From positions 209,221-273,220 of the forward strand of contig NZ_JALNMH010000006.1 in NCBI RefSeq assembly GCF_023156535.1: 64,000 nt of DNA. Direction: 5' to 3'. The translations under genes and the position numbers were made by a program. The notes beneath the pieces are model-generated. The model was not told where the DNA came from. It was given only the letters and a program-made list of their open reading frames with translations, and did no database searches. The DNA is from Pseudomarimonas salicorniae. Its GTDB lineage: Bacteria; Pseudomonadota; Gammaproteobacteria; Xanthomonadales; Xanthomonadaceae. Within the stretch, counting starts at the first letter, position 1. Every line of letters begins with the position of its first letter. Shown here in pieces: positions 15,882 through 24,252 of the stretch.

Positions 15882-16985
15882 GTGACCAGTATCTTCCATC
15901 TCGCCATGCCGGTGGCCTCGCTGCGGGCCTCGCTGCGCTTCTACCGGGAGGTGCTGGGCGCCGGCACGGGCCGCAGCGGCGACCGCTGGAGCGACGTCAT
16001 CCTGTTCGGCCACCAGCTCACCCTGCATGAGCGGCCGGAACAGCTGCTGCCAGCCGAGGCGCAGGGTGTGCGCCACTTCGGCGCCGTCCTGCCGCGAGCG
16101 CAGTGGGAGGCCCTGGCAGGACGGCTTCAGCGGGATGAGCCGCACTGTATCGAAGCACTGCGCCGGGCTGACGGAGCAGACGCTGGCGGCCAGGACAAGC
16201 TGCTGCTGCGCGATCCCGACGGCTATCTGATCGAGATCAAGGCGCGGAGACAGGCCGCCGCCGGGTCGCGCGCGGCGGGGCAGTCGCGCATGCGCGCGCT
16301 GGGACTGATCGGTGGCATGAGCTGGGAGTCGACCCAGCACTATTACCGGCTGATCAACGAAGCCGCCCGGGCCCGCCTGGGCGGGCTGCATTCGGCCCCC
16401 CTGCTGCTGGAGAGCGTCGATTTCGCGCCGGTGGCGGCGATGCAGAAGGCCGGCGACTGGGATGCTGCGGCCCGGCTTCTGGCCGACTGCGCGCGGCGGC
16501 TGGAGGGCGCCGGGGCCGAAGCCCTGGTGCTCTGCACCAACACCATGCACAGGCTGGCGCCGGAGATCGAGGCGGCGGTGGGCCTGCCCCTGTTGCACAT
16601 CGTCGACGCCACGGCGGCAGCGATCCGGGCCGCCGGGCTCGACCGGGTGGCCCTCCTGGGCACCGCGTTCACCATGGAGCAGCCGTTCTACCGTGAGCGC
16701 ATGGAGTCCAGGCACGGGATCGGCGTGCTGACGCCTGACGAAGCCGGGCGTGCCGAGGTTCACCGCGTGATCTACGAGGAGCTCTGCCTGGGTGAGATCC
16801 GCGAGGCATCACGTCGGCGCTTCCGCGAGATCATCAGGCAGCTGGCCGCCGAGGGCGCCCAGGGACTGATCCTCGGCTGCACCGAGATCGGCCTGCTCAT
16901 ATCGCCCGAGGACAGCCCGATTCCGGTCTTCGACAGCACCGCGTTGCACGCGCTGCAGGCGGTGGACTGGGCGCTGGGCGATTGA
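15882..16985 (+). CDS. Fusion of VOC (glyoxalase-fold) domain with aspartate/glutamate racemase
   Basis: One uninterrupted frame encodes two families. Residues ~1-125 are a VOC domain (VTSIFHLAMPVASLRASLRF, LGAGTGR, LLLRDPDGYLIEIKARR). Residues ~137-367 are an Asp/Glu racemase of the RacX/YgeA type (MRALGLIGGMSWESTQHYY, catalytic-type cysteines in ALVLCTNTMHRL and GLILGCTEIGLL). No stop separates them, and the internal ATG at 16290 has no good ribosome site, so a true fusion is likely. The start is uncertain: GTG 15882 begins at the domain edge, while ATG 15852 is also in frame. Substrates are unknown. Confidence 0.8.
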   Translation: MTSIFHLAMPVASLRASLRFYREVLGAGTGRSGDRWSDVILFGHQLTLHERPEQLLPAEAQGVRHFGAVLPRAQWEALAGRLQRDEPHCIEALRRADGADAGGQDKLLLRDPDGYLIEIKARRQAAAGSRAAGQSRMRALGLIGGMSWESTQHYYRLINEAARARLGGLHSAPLLLESVDFAPVAAMQKAGDWDAAARLLADCARRLEGAGAEALVLCTNTMHRLAPEIEAAVGLPLLHIVDATAAAIRAAGLDRVALLGTAFTMEQPFYRERMESRHGIGVLTPDEAGRAEVHRVIYEELCLGEIREASRRRFREIIRQLAAEGAQGLILGCTEIGLLISPEDSPIPVFDSTALHALQAVDWALGD

Positions 16986-17063
16986 GTCGAGGCGCGGGTT
17001 TGCATCGCGGCGTAGCTCGGCCACACTGGGCGGGCCTTCCTTCAAACTGCGCCCGCCGTCCCG

Positions 17064-17687
17064 ATGCGCCCGTCCACCGACAAGCCTTTCTCGCCTGCCT
17101 GTGAGCGCAATCAAGCGCCGATCCTCGGCGTGCTGCGACCCGCTTTCGCGGGCCGCCGCCGCGTGCTGGAGGTTGGCAGCGGTACCGGCCAGCATGCCGT
17201 CTGTTTCGCTTCGAATCTGCCGCACCTCGTCTGGCAGGCCAGCGACCGGGCCGATTACCTTCCCGGAATCCGCGCCTGGCTTGACGAGGCGGGTCTGCCC
17301 AACACCCCGCGGCCGCTCGAACTGGATGTGATGGAGGAAGGCTGGCCCGCGACCGCCGAGTACGATGCCGCCTTCATGGCCAACACCCTGCACATCATGA
17401 GCTGGCCGATGGTCGAGACCTGCTTCCGCCGCCTGGACGTGGCGCTGGCGGCCGATGCCAGCCTGGTCATCTATGGCCCCTTCATGAGGCAGGGGCGGCA
17501 GACCAGCGAGAGCAATGCGGCCTTCGATGCCGAGCTCAAACGCCGCGATCCGGCGATGGGCATTCGCGCGCTGGAGTCGATCGAGGCACTCGCCGCCGCC
17601 ACAGGCTTCGGGCCCGCGACGGTCCATCCGATGCCGGCCAACAACCTCTGCCTGGTATTCCGGCGCACGTCGCGGGCTGCGCCGTAA
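17064..17687 (+). CDS. DUF938 family SAM-dependent methyltransferase
   Basis: A 207-residue protein starting MRPSTDKPFSPACERNQAPI, followed by the SAM-binding loop VLEVGSGTGQHAV and the family segments LPHLVWQASDRAD and MANTLHIMSW. DUF938 proteins have the class I methyltransferase fold, and their substrate is not established. It is cytoplasmic. It lies 78 bases after the racemase fusion with no overlap. Confidence 0.88.
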   Translation: MRPSTDKPFSPACERNQAPILGVLRPAFAGRRRVLEVGSGTGQHAVCFASNLPHLVWQASDRADYLPGIRAWLDEAGLPNTPRPLELDVMEEGWPATAEYDAAFMANTLHIMSWPMVETCFRRLDVALAADASLVIYGPFMRQGRQTSESNAAFDAELKRRDPAMGIRALESIEALAAATGFGPATVHPMPANNLCLVFRRTSRAAP

Positions 17688-17792
17688 GACCAGCAGATCA
17701 GGGGGCAGGCGCGCAGGTGCGGATTCCAGGGCCAGCAGTCGTTCTGGACGGGCAGGCGGTGCCGGTCACCCGCAGCGGGTCCGCCCGCGGGA

Positions 17793-18236
17793 TCAGCGCC
17801 GGCTGCCGCGAAAGAGCACCCGGCTCGCGCCATGTGAGGCGGGTCCAAGATTGCCGGCGAGTGCCACCAGGGCCAGCACGAACAGCCCCAGCGGCGAAGC
17901 GATGTCGAGGAACAGGCTGTCCTGCCGCGCATCATCGGGTTCGTGCGGCAGGTAGCGCACGGCGAACGCTTCGCCCGGATCGGGTGAGGCAAACCAGTTG
18001 GCGGTGAAGCCGGTCTCCAGCTCGAACGAGTCGTCCGCGCCGATCGGCGTATAGGCGACCTTGATCCGCTGGGTGTAGCTCAGCCCCCCGGACATCAGGC
18101 CCAGCGGCAGCGATTCCTCGACCACCGTGCCCTGCACGACCTCGCCCTGCTGGCGGAACTCCAGCGAGCGGTAGCCGGTGTACAGCGAGCCGGCCAGGCA
18201 GACCAGACCCAGTATCAGCGAGAGCACACGACCCAT
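17793..18236 (-). CDS. DUF3592 family membrane protein
   Basis: A 147-residue protein with an N-terminal membrane helix (MGRVLSLILGLVCLAGSLYTGY), a beta-rich extracytoplasmic middle (VVQGTVVEES, YTQRIKVAYTPIG, FAVRYLPHEPDDAR) and a second helix (IASPLGLFVLALVALAGNLG). This is the DUF3592 pattern. The function is unknown. Start 18236 has GGAG six bases upstream; the longer reading to 18494 lacks any such signal. Confidence 0.8.
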   Translation of the reverse strand: MGRVLSLILGLVCLAGSLYTGYRSLEFRQQGEVVQGTVVEESLPLGLMSGGLSYTQRIKVAYTPIGADDSFELETGFTANWFASPDPGEAFAVRYLPHEPDDARQDSLFLDIASPLGLFVLALVALAGNLGPASHGASRVLFRGSRR

Positions 18237-18544
18237 GTCGGTCTCCGTGATGAGTGCCCCGATTGTCCGCCCCCGTCCATGAGGCCTCAAGTGCCGATCG
18301 TCCCCGTTCGTCAGATGCGTCCTGCGATGGCTGCAGGAGGCGCCTGATCTGCGAGGTTCTGCTTGAGGATCACGCCAGTCCGGCTTGAGCCCGCGGCCCG
18401 CTGTTCCCAACGCGTGGGTGCCGGTCAGGACCACAGTGGACTGCTTTGGCCGGTTGAGATCTGCTGCGCAGAGAAGGAGACTCTGCCGCTGCACGCGGCG
18501 GCATGCGCTGCGATCTTTGGCCTGGAGCTGGATCCATTCCGTTT
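18237..18544. other. Intergenic region between divergent genes
   Basis: 308 bases between the DUF3592 gene and the pair starting at 18545. It must hold promoters for both directions, but no clear -35/-10 pair, operator or hairpin could be supported by eye. Confidence 0.5.
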
Positions 18545-19228
18545 ATGAACGTGAACACCGAGCGCGAAGCTGCGGAGGTGCGACTGGAGCGCGCGCTCGC
18601 GGAGCTCGCAGCGCTGGCGAGAACCTGCCTCACTCAGCGCAGATTGCGCACCGCGGCGGAGGATGCGCTCCACGAAGAGCGCCGTCGGCGGCTGGCAGAC
18701 CTGCGGCGTATCGGCTCCCTCGAGGCCGAGATCGCCTGTTTGCTAGAAGCCTCGGCTGCCAATACTGCCGATGATCAGCCCGATCAGGGAGCAGCGACGG
18801 CGCGCGAGACGCTCCTTGATCCGGCCGCTCCCGGCGTCGACGGAATAGTCGGAAGGCTGTTGGACAGCGAGCTCGGATGGCGAAAGCGGGTCACTGGCCT
18901 TGGCCGCGAGTTGCTGCGCTGCCTGGCGAGACCCACAACGTGCTCGCTACGACGCCTGCGCAATCGCGCAGCTGTGCGCGGCAGTTGCTTGTTCGACGAA
19001 GGGTGGTACCTCTGGGCGAATCCGGACGTACGTACTGCCGGACTCGATCCTGTGACCCACTATCTGTGCCATGGCGCCCGCGAGGGCAGGGAGCCGGGGC
19101 CGCTGTTCAGTGCAGCCGGCTACCTGTCGCGGCACCCCGATGTCGCCGCCAGCGGCCAGAACCCACTGTTGCACTATCTGCTCAGCGGTCGTGCGGAAGG
19201 TCGCGCAGTGCTGCTTCTGCTGCCATGA
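18545..19228 (+). CDS. Coiled-coil protein with two NPDV-type repeats (unknown function)
   Basis: A 227-residue protein. Residues ~1-75 are a charged coiled coil (REAAEVRLERALAELAALAR, EERRRRLADLRRIGSLEAEI). The C-terminal half has two ~37-residue tandem repeats: LFDEGWYLWANPDVRTAG..PVTHYLCHGAREGREPGP and LFSAAGYLSRHPDVAASG..PLLHYLLSGRAEGRA. This YLxxHPDVAxxGxxPLxHYLxxGxxEGR unit is found in glycosyltransferase-associated proteins. The gene overlaps the next by ATGA, and the next begins with a third, diverged copy of the repeat, so the two products probably work together. The start is weakly supported; ATG 18503 is an alternative. Confidence 0.6.
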   Translation: MNVNTEREAAEVRLERALAELAALARTCLTQRRLRTAAEDALHEERRRRLADLRRIGSLEAEIACLLEASAANTADDQPDQGAATARETLLDPAAPGVDGIVGRLLDSELGWRKRVTGLGRELLRCLARPTTCSLRRLRNRAAVRGSCLFDEGWYLWANPDVRTAGLDPVTHYLCHGAREGREPGPLFSAAGYLSRHPDVAASGQNPLLHYLLSGRAEGRAVLLLLP

Positions 19229-21624
19229 CGGTCGATGCCTGGCTCAAGCGTCTGGAATCATCCGGCACTTGGGATCCAGACTGGTACCGACGCAGCAACC
19301 CTGACTGCGACCGCTCCGGACTGCCACCGGGCGAGCACTTCCTGCGCGTCGGCATGGTGTTGCAGCGCTCTCCCGCTGCCGATCTCGCTCCGCCCCAGAT
19401 CCGCGCCGCGGCGACGTCGCTCGGCCTGCTCGATCCACCTCCCGCGCCCTGCCACCCCACTTTGCAACCGGCCCCGCAGGAAACCGGGCGCGCTTCGGGC
19501 TCCTTGCCCCGGACCGGGGTCTTTGAACGGGAGGGCCAACTCCCGTGGTTGGAAGCCAGGCAGACGCTGCTGGTCTGTTCCCATGCGGCGGGCAATGCCT
19601 TGTTCGGTGGCGAGCGCAGTTTTCTCGATGTGCTCGATGGTCTGCTGGCCAACCGCTACAACCTTGTCGTGACGGTTCCCGCGATCGGCAGCGCCGACTA
19701 CCTTCAGGCTCTGGTCGAGCGGTGTTCGCGGCTTGCCTGCTTCCCCTATCCGTGGTGGCGTCAGGATCGCCCGCTCGACGAGGTCGCCGTTCGACGCTTC
19801 GAGGATCTGATCGAGCGCTGCGGGGCGGTGGCCGTCCATGCGAACACGATCGTGTTGCGGGAGCCGCTGGTCGCGGCGCGCAGGCGCGGCGTGGCGGCCG
19901 TCATCCACGCACGTGAGATCGTCAGCGGGGATGAGGTTCTGGCGCAGACCATCGGCGCGGCCCCGGCCAGCATCGTGGCCGAGGTGCTTTCGCTTGCCGA
20001 CCGCGTGGTGGCCAACTCCGCTGCGACCGCCGCCTGCTTCGGGAACGCGGAACATATCGAGGTCGTGCCAAACCCCGTGGACCTGGCTGATCTCGACCTG
20101 GCCGCCGCGCCGGTGGGGCCGGTCGTCCGCTTTGCCCTCATCAGCAGCAACCTCGAGAAGAAGGGGGTCTACCAGCTGGTTGAACTCGCCCGTCTGCTTG
20201 AGCATCTGGACGATGCGCGGTTCGTCCTGGTGGGGCCGCCGAGCGAGGCAACACGCGACATCCTGCACGGCCGCCTTGATCGCTCGCTTCCGGCGAACCT
20301 CGAGTTCCGCGACTATGCACGCAGCCCTCGCGAGGCCCTCGGGGGCGTAGATGTCGTACTCAACCTGTCGAGCTGCCAGGAGTCCTTCGGGCGCACGTTG
20401 CTGGAAGCGATGGCCGCCAGCAAGCCGGTGATTGCCTACGACCACGGCGCTCTCGGGGAACTCGTCGAACACGGGCGAACCGGATTCCTGGAGCCACCCG
20501 GGGACGTGACCCGGGTGGCGTGGCGCGTGGAGCAGCTTTGCAAGGACCGCAGCCTGCTCGCTTCGATGGGGAGCGCCGGCCGCGACCGGGCGCAGCGCAG
20601 CTACTCGCTCCATGCGTTCGCCCGTCGGCTCGGAGCGGTCTACCGCGGACTCGTGGTGTACGGACCGGGGCAGGTGTCCACCGGCACACTCGCTGCCGGC
20701 GAGCGCCTCAAGCTCGTGCTGCCGCATTCCAACAACAGCCAGTTTCCGGATCCCTTCTTTGTCGGTGGAAGGCCACGCTTTGCCCGGTGTTCGAGCGTGA
20801 AGTTCGTCGGCGAGGACCTGCTCGTGGCGACCAGCCTGATCGGCCAGCGGATGTACCTTGCTCGGTTCGATATCGCCACGGGCCGCACGCGGATCGAAGG
20901 CTGCATCGTGACCCGCGACAGCCAGGGCGCGGTCTCCACGGATCTGATGGATTTCGACGGCGTGGACAGACTGGTCACCAGCAACTGCGAGCATCGTTCG
21001 ATCTCGCTCTACCGCGTGACCGATCGCGGTATCGAATTCGAGAAGTCGATTCGGCTGGAGGACGCGCAGGCGGGCTACTGCCACGGCGTCAAGTTCGTGC
21101 CGGGCCGGACGGATCTGGTCGCGGTGGCCTGCAGTACCGGTGGCCATTGCGTGTTCCTGCTGTCCATCGAGACCGGGCAGACGGTCTTCCGGCACACGGA
21201 GGGCGAGTGGAAGCCCAAGGACGTCTGCTTCGCGGCGCCCGGCCGGATGCTGGTGGCATCGATGGCCGAGCATATCGATACCCGACCTGGCTGCGTGAAC
21301 CGTTCGAGGCTGAGCCTGCTCGCATTCGAACCCGGGTCGGATGCCGGACAGGTGCTGGACAGCGTGGAGGTCGAGGACTGCCAGATGGACGGCTGCCTGC
21401 ACCTGGCGGGCAGGGTCCTGGTAGCCAACCAGGCCAGAGACCAGATCTTGATCTTCGAGCTCGAAGGGGAGCGGCTGAAGGCGGCCGGAGAACTCGGCGG
21501 GTTCGAGTTCCCGCATGCCGTGGACGTCGACGCTTCGGGTCGGCTTCTTGCGGTCGCCAGCTATGGCGACAACTCCGTCACCCTGCTGAGGCTACCCGCT
21601 CAGGAAGCGCAGGCGCGCGCCTAG
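19225..21624 (+). CDS. GT4 glycosyltransferase fused to a C-terminal beta-propeller
   Basis: A 799-residue protein. Residues ~1-45 hold a diverged repeat (TWDPDWYRRSNPDCDRSGLP). Residues ~110-475 are a GT-B glycosyltransferase of family GT4: GGERSFLDVLDGL, VVPNPVD, RFALISSNLEKKG and the EX7E motif ESFGRTLLE followed by AMAASKPVIAYDHG. Residues ~490-795 form WD40/YVTN-like blades (SVKFVGEDLLVATSL, HGVKFVPGRTDLVAVA, FPHAVDVDASGRLLAVASYG). It likely transfers a nucleotide sugar in the cytoplasm. The propeller fusion is unusual. It shares its CTAG stop with the convergent gene at 21621. Confidence 0.75.
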   Translation: MTVDAWLKRLESSGTWDPDWYRRSNPDCDRSGLPPGEHFLRVGMVLQRSPAADLAPPQIRAAATSLGLLDPPPAPCHPTLQPAPQETGRASGSLPRTGVFEREGQLPWLEARQTLLVCSHAAGNALFGGERSFLDVLDGLLANRYNLVVTVPAIGSADYLQALVERCSRLACFPYPWWRQDRPLDEVAVRRFEDLIERCGAVAVHANTIVLREPLVAARRRGVAAVIHAREIVSGDEVLAQTIGAAPASIVAEVLSLADRVVANSAATAACFGNAEHIEVVPNPVDLADLDLAAAPVGPVVRFALISSNLEKKGVYQLVELARLLEHLDDARFVLVGPPSEATRDILHGRLDRSLPANLEFRDYARSPREALGGVDVVLNLSSCQESFGRTLLEAMAASKPVIAYDHGALGELVEHGRTGFLEPPGDVTRVAWRVEQLCKDRSLLASMGSAGRDRAQRSYSLHAFARRLGAVYRGLVVYGPGQVSTGTLAAGERLKLVLPHSNNSQFPDPFFVGGRPRFARCSSVKFVGEDLLVATSLIGQRMYLARFDIATGRTRIEGCIVTRDSQGAVSTDLMDFDGVDRLVTSNCEHRSISLYRVTDRGIEFEKSIRLEDAQAGYCHGVKFVPGRTDLVAVACSTGGHCVFLLSIETGQTVFRHTEGEWKPKDVCFAAPGRMLVASMAEHIDTRPGCVNRSRLSLLAFEPGSDAGQVLDSVEVEDCQMDGCLHLAGRVLVANQARDQILIFELEGERLKAAGELGGFEFPHAVDVDASGRLLAVASYGDNSVTLLRLPAQEAQARA

Positions 21625-22568
21625 ATCGACGGGGCGCGGTCTGCGAGCTGGTCCTTGAGCCGGCTGAGGGCCTGGTCTGCGCGCAGGAACACGCTGGGCG
21701 CGGATTCGCCGGCGGGGTCGGAGTCGGCCGAGGCGCAAAGCACGCGCAGGCCGCTGTCCTGCTCGAAGGCGGCGACTGCCTGTCGCATCGCTTCGATGCG
21801 TGGCAGGCAGTCGTCACCGTGCAGGACGGCAATGACCTCGGCGCCCCCCGACACCCGGCTGACACTGTCGCCGCGCGCGTGGCCCAATTCGGCATCGATC
21901 ATCTGCTCAAGGCGGGCCAGAGCCCGCTCAAGGGTTCGTTCGCCGCGGGTATGCACGGCGCCTGCATAGTCCTGGACCTCGAAGATCACCACGCTGCAGG
22001 CGGTGTGTGCCTGCGGGCTGTCGACCGGGACGACTTCCGCGGCGGCCACCGTGGCGAGCAGCGCATTGCGTTCCAGCTCGCGTTCGCGATGGCGACCGTC
22101 CAGCAGGTTCATGGTGAGCCGGGCCAGCGCAGCCAGAGAGGCACGCTGCGCCTCATCGAGCTCTCGCGGCTGCTGGTCGAGCACGCAGACCGTGCCGATG
22201 GCCTCGCCGCCGGGGGTGACCAGGGGCATACCGGCGTAGAAGCGCACGCCCGTTTCGCCGGTGACCAGGGGATTCTCGCGAAAGCGCGGGTCGTCTGCCG
22301 TATCTTGGACCTCCATCAGCAGCCGGGGTTGGCGGATGGCGTGGTCGCAGAAGGCCACTTCCCTCGCGGTCTCCCGCAGCTCGGTCCCCAGCCTGGCCTT
22401 GAACCACTGCCGATCCCGATCGATCAGCGAGACCATCGCCACGGGCACGTTGCAGATCATCGAAGCCAGCTGGACGATGTCGTCATAGGCCGGTTCGGGC
22501 AGGCTGTCGACGATGCGATAGGTGTCCAGGGCTCGCTGGCGCGAGAACTCGTCGTTCGGTGGGCTCAT
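21621..22568 (-). CDS. GAF domain protein with degenerate GGDEF-like domain
   Basis: A 315-residue protein. Residues ~1-155 are a GAF domain of the kind fused to GGDEF enzymes: RQRALDTYRIVDSLPEPAYD, IVQLASMICNVPVAMVSLID, FCDHAIRQPRLLMEVQDT, GMPLVTPGGEAIGTVCVLD. A short C-terminal region resembles a GGDEF domain whose signature reads SGGAEVIAVLHG instead of GGDEF, so cyclase activity is unlikely. It may be a sensor or receptor. The ATG start (22566-22568) has only a weak ribosome site. It is divergent from the pilus operon, 860 bases away. Confidence 0.75.
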   Translation of the reverse strand: MSPPNDEFSRQRALDTYRIVDSLPEPAYDDIVQLASMICNVPVAMVSLIDRDRQWFKARLGTELRETAREVAFCDHAIRQPRLLMEVQDTADDPRFRENPLVTGETGVRFYAGMPLVTPGGEAIGTVCVLDQQPRELDEAQRASLAALARLTMNLLDGRHRERELERNALLATVAAAEVVPVDSPQAHTACSVVIFEVQDYAGAVHTRGERTLERALARLEQMIDAELGHARGDSVSRVSGGAEVIAVLHGDDCLPRIEAMRQAVAAFEQDSGLRVLCASADSDPAGESAPSVFLRADQALSRLKDQLADRAPSI

Positions 22569-23428
22569 CGTGGAAGGGTGTCCGGTAGGACCAGCAGTGT
22601 GGAACCGGAGCCGTGAAGGGACAATCGGTGAAGTCCCTCGCTCTTCTGCTTCGGGCCCGCCATGGCGCCGTGCGTGCTCGGGTGGCGTGCGCCAGTCCGA
22701 CCGCCGCCGGCATCGCCGACGGCATGGTGCTCGGGGAGCCAGACGCCTGGTATCGGGTTGATCGGCAGCGGAGCGGTGGGCGTTGGCGCACATCGTCGAC
22801 GCGTGGCGGCACTTTATGCCAGGAATGGACAGCTCCGCTTGCGGTGCGTGCTCGATGGCCCGATCGCGTTTCGCGCAAAGGGTCGGCTTTGCAGGCGCCG
22901 CCGCGCCGGGTTTCCTCGAGTGTGGAAAATCTACACGCCCGCCGACCCGATGCTGTCCGGGCGCCACACGAAAGTGCCGTCGGCGTCGGTCCCGGCATTC
23001 CCGCATGCACGGACTTGCATTCCGCGGCGTTTTGCTCTCCCACGCATTGCGCGGCGGATTGCGCCGGTTGAGCAGATGTCCGGAGGGGTCGACCACGGGT
23101 GAGCTGCCGTGGGGCTACAGGCAGCCACCCTGCTTAACCTGTCACTGCGTTGGACCGAGGTAGATTCCGGGGGTGGGGGTTTTTCCCTAATTGACCCACT
23201 TAGCCCGGGTTCATGACCCTGACCAAAGACAGGAACGGGGACTGTCCTGCGCCACCCGCGATGCGGCGGGCCGCATCGACACCGGACCACCCACACGCGT
23301 CGTCGCCTCCGGGCACCCAGCTGTGCGGTGGCACTCCCCAAACGCGTCGGGATGGCGCCCTGTTGGGCAGCAAGCAGCTTGCGCTGCATGACGCTAGGTC
23401 GAATTCAAAGCAGAGAGGCGCTTCAAAG
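22569..23428. other. 860-base region without a supported gene, upstream of the pilus operon
   Basis: Several overlapping open frames exist on both strands, but none has a recognisable product, ribosome site or consistent coding pattern. The region must carry the promoters of the GAF gene and the pilus operon. Apart from the dyad at 22920-22936, no clear promoter or terminator could be supported. Confidence 0.5.
22920..22936. promoter_or_regulatory. AT-centred dyad, possible operator
   Basis: GTGTGGA-AAA-TCTACAC is a 17-bp near-perfect palindrome (6 of 7 arm positions) with an AT-rich centre in a very GC-rich region, between the divergent GAF gene and the pilus operon. It does not match the CRP consensus spacing. 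The regulator is unknown. Confidence 0.3.
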
Positions 23429-24229
23429 ATGAAACAGGCATCGGGCAGGGCCACACAGGCTGGCTTTACGCTGATCGAGATGGCGGTAGTGCTGGTCATC
23501 ATCGGACTGATCCTTGGCGCAGTCATGATCGGCAAGGACGTCCAGCGCAACGCCGAGTACACCAAGGTCAAGCAGAAGTTCTTCGACCAGTGGGTGGTGG
23601 CCTACAACACCTACACCCAGCGCACCGGCGTGGTCGTGGGCGACAGCCAGACCCAGCCGCGGTTGATGGTCAACGGCGAGAACTACACGGCCGGCACCGG
23701 ACAGCCGATCTCAGGCGGCAACATGACCGCCGTCACCGCGCCGGACGCCATCTGCCGCGGCAACGCCGGGCAGAACATGAACCGGGATCGCGAGGATGCG
23801 GCCAACTTCGACCTGCGTGACCTGATGCAGCGCGCCGGCGTGCGCATGCCGCCCGGTCGTGCCGAGGGCTCCGAGGACCGCTACGTCTACCTCGACAGCA
23901 ACGGCAACCCGCAGGAACTCCAGGTCTGCTTCCAGTGGAACAACCCCGGCACGCCTTCCGGCTCGGGCAACGTGATGGTGCTGACCGGCTTGACCCCGGA
24001 CCTGGCCCGCGCGCTGGACCAGATGATCGACGGCAAGCCGGACGCCCGCGAGGGCCTGTTCCGTCAGCAGGGCATCGGCAATGACACCAATGGTGTGCCG
24101 GGCGCGCAGTGGACGTCGAACAACACCCACGAGTTCACGTCGACCACCCAGGCATCGCAGACCGCAGGCGCCAATCTCGACGAGGACCAGGTCGCCATCG
24201 TGGTCGCGCACTACAAGATGAACCAGTAA
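23429..24229 (+). CDS. Type IV pilin-like protein 1 (MSHA-type)
   Basis: A 266-residue prepilin. The leader MKQASGRATQAG is cut before FTLIEMAVVLVIIGLILGAV, with Glu at +5. The body shares with the next gene: YTQRTGVVVGDSQT, MVNGE, DLMQRAGVRMPPGRAEGSED, DSNGNPQELQVCFQWN, GNVMVLTGLTPDLARALDQM, DGKPDA and SNNTHEF. It is larger than classical pilins (~150-160 residues). As the first gene of the operon with a good AGAGAGG signal, it is a candidate major subunit. It needs a prepilin peptidase encoded elsewhere. Start 23429 fits the leader; the longer frame does not. Confidence 0.85.
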   Translation: MKQASGRATQAGFTLIEMAVVLVIIGLILGAVMIGKDVQRNAEYTKVKQKFFDQWVVAYNTYTQRTGVVVGDSQTQPRLMVNGENYTAGTGQPISGGNMTAVTAPDAICRGNAGQNMNRDREDAANFDLRDLMQRAGVRMPPGRAEGSEDRYVYLDSNGNPQELQVCFQWNNPGTPSGSGNVMVLTGLTPDLARALDQMIDGKPDAREGLFRQQGIGNDTNGVPGAQWTSNNTHEFTSTTQASQTAGANLDEDQVAIVVAHYKMNQ

Positions 24230-24252
24230 TGGACCAGGAGCGAGGAGTCGAC

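Noticed and set aside
19258..21516. Reverse-strand open frame of 752 codons opposite the glycosyltransferase
   Set aside because: No recognisable domain, and the + strand has clear GT4 motifs. Long antisense frames are expected at this base composition.
22613..23102. Several + strand frames of 120-150 codons before the pilus operon
   Set aside because: They overlap each other in all three frames, lack ribosome sites and show no familiar motif; treated as non-coding.
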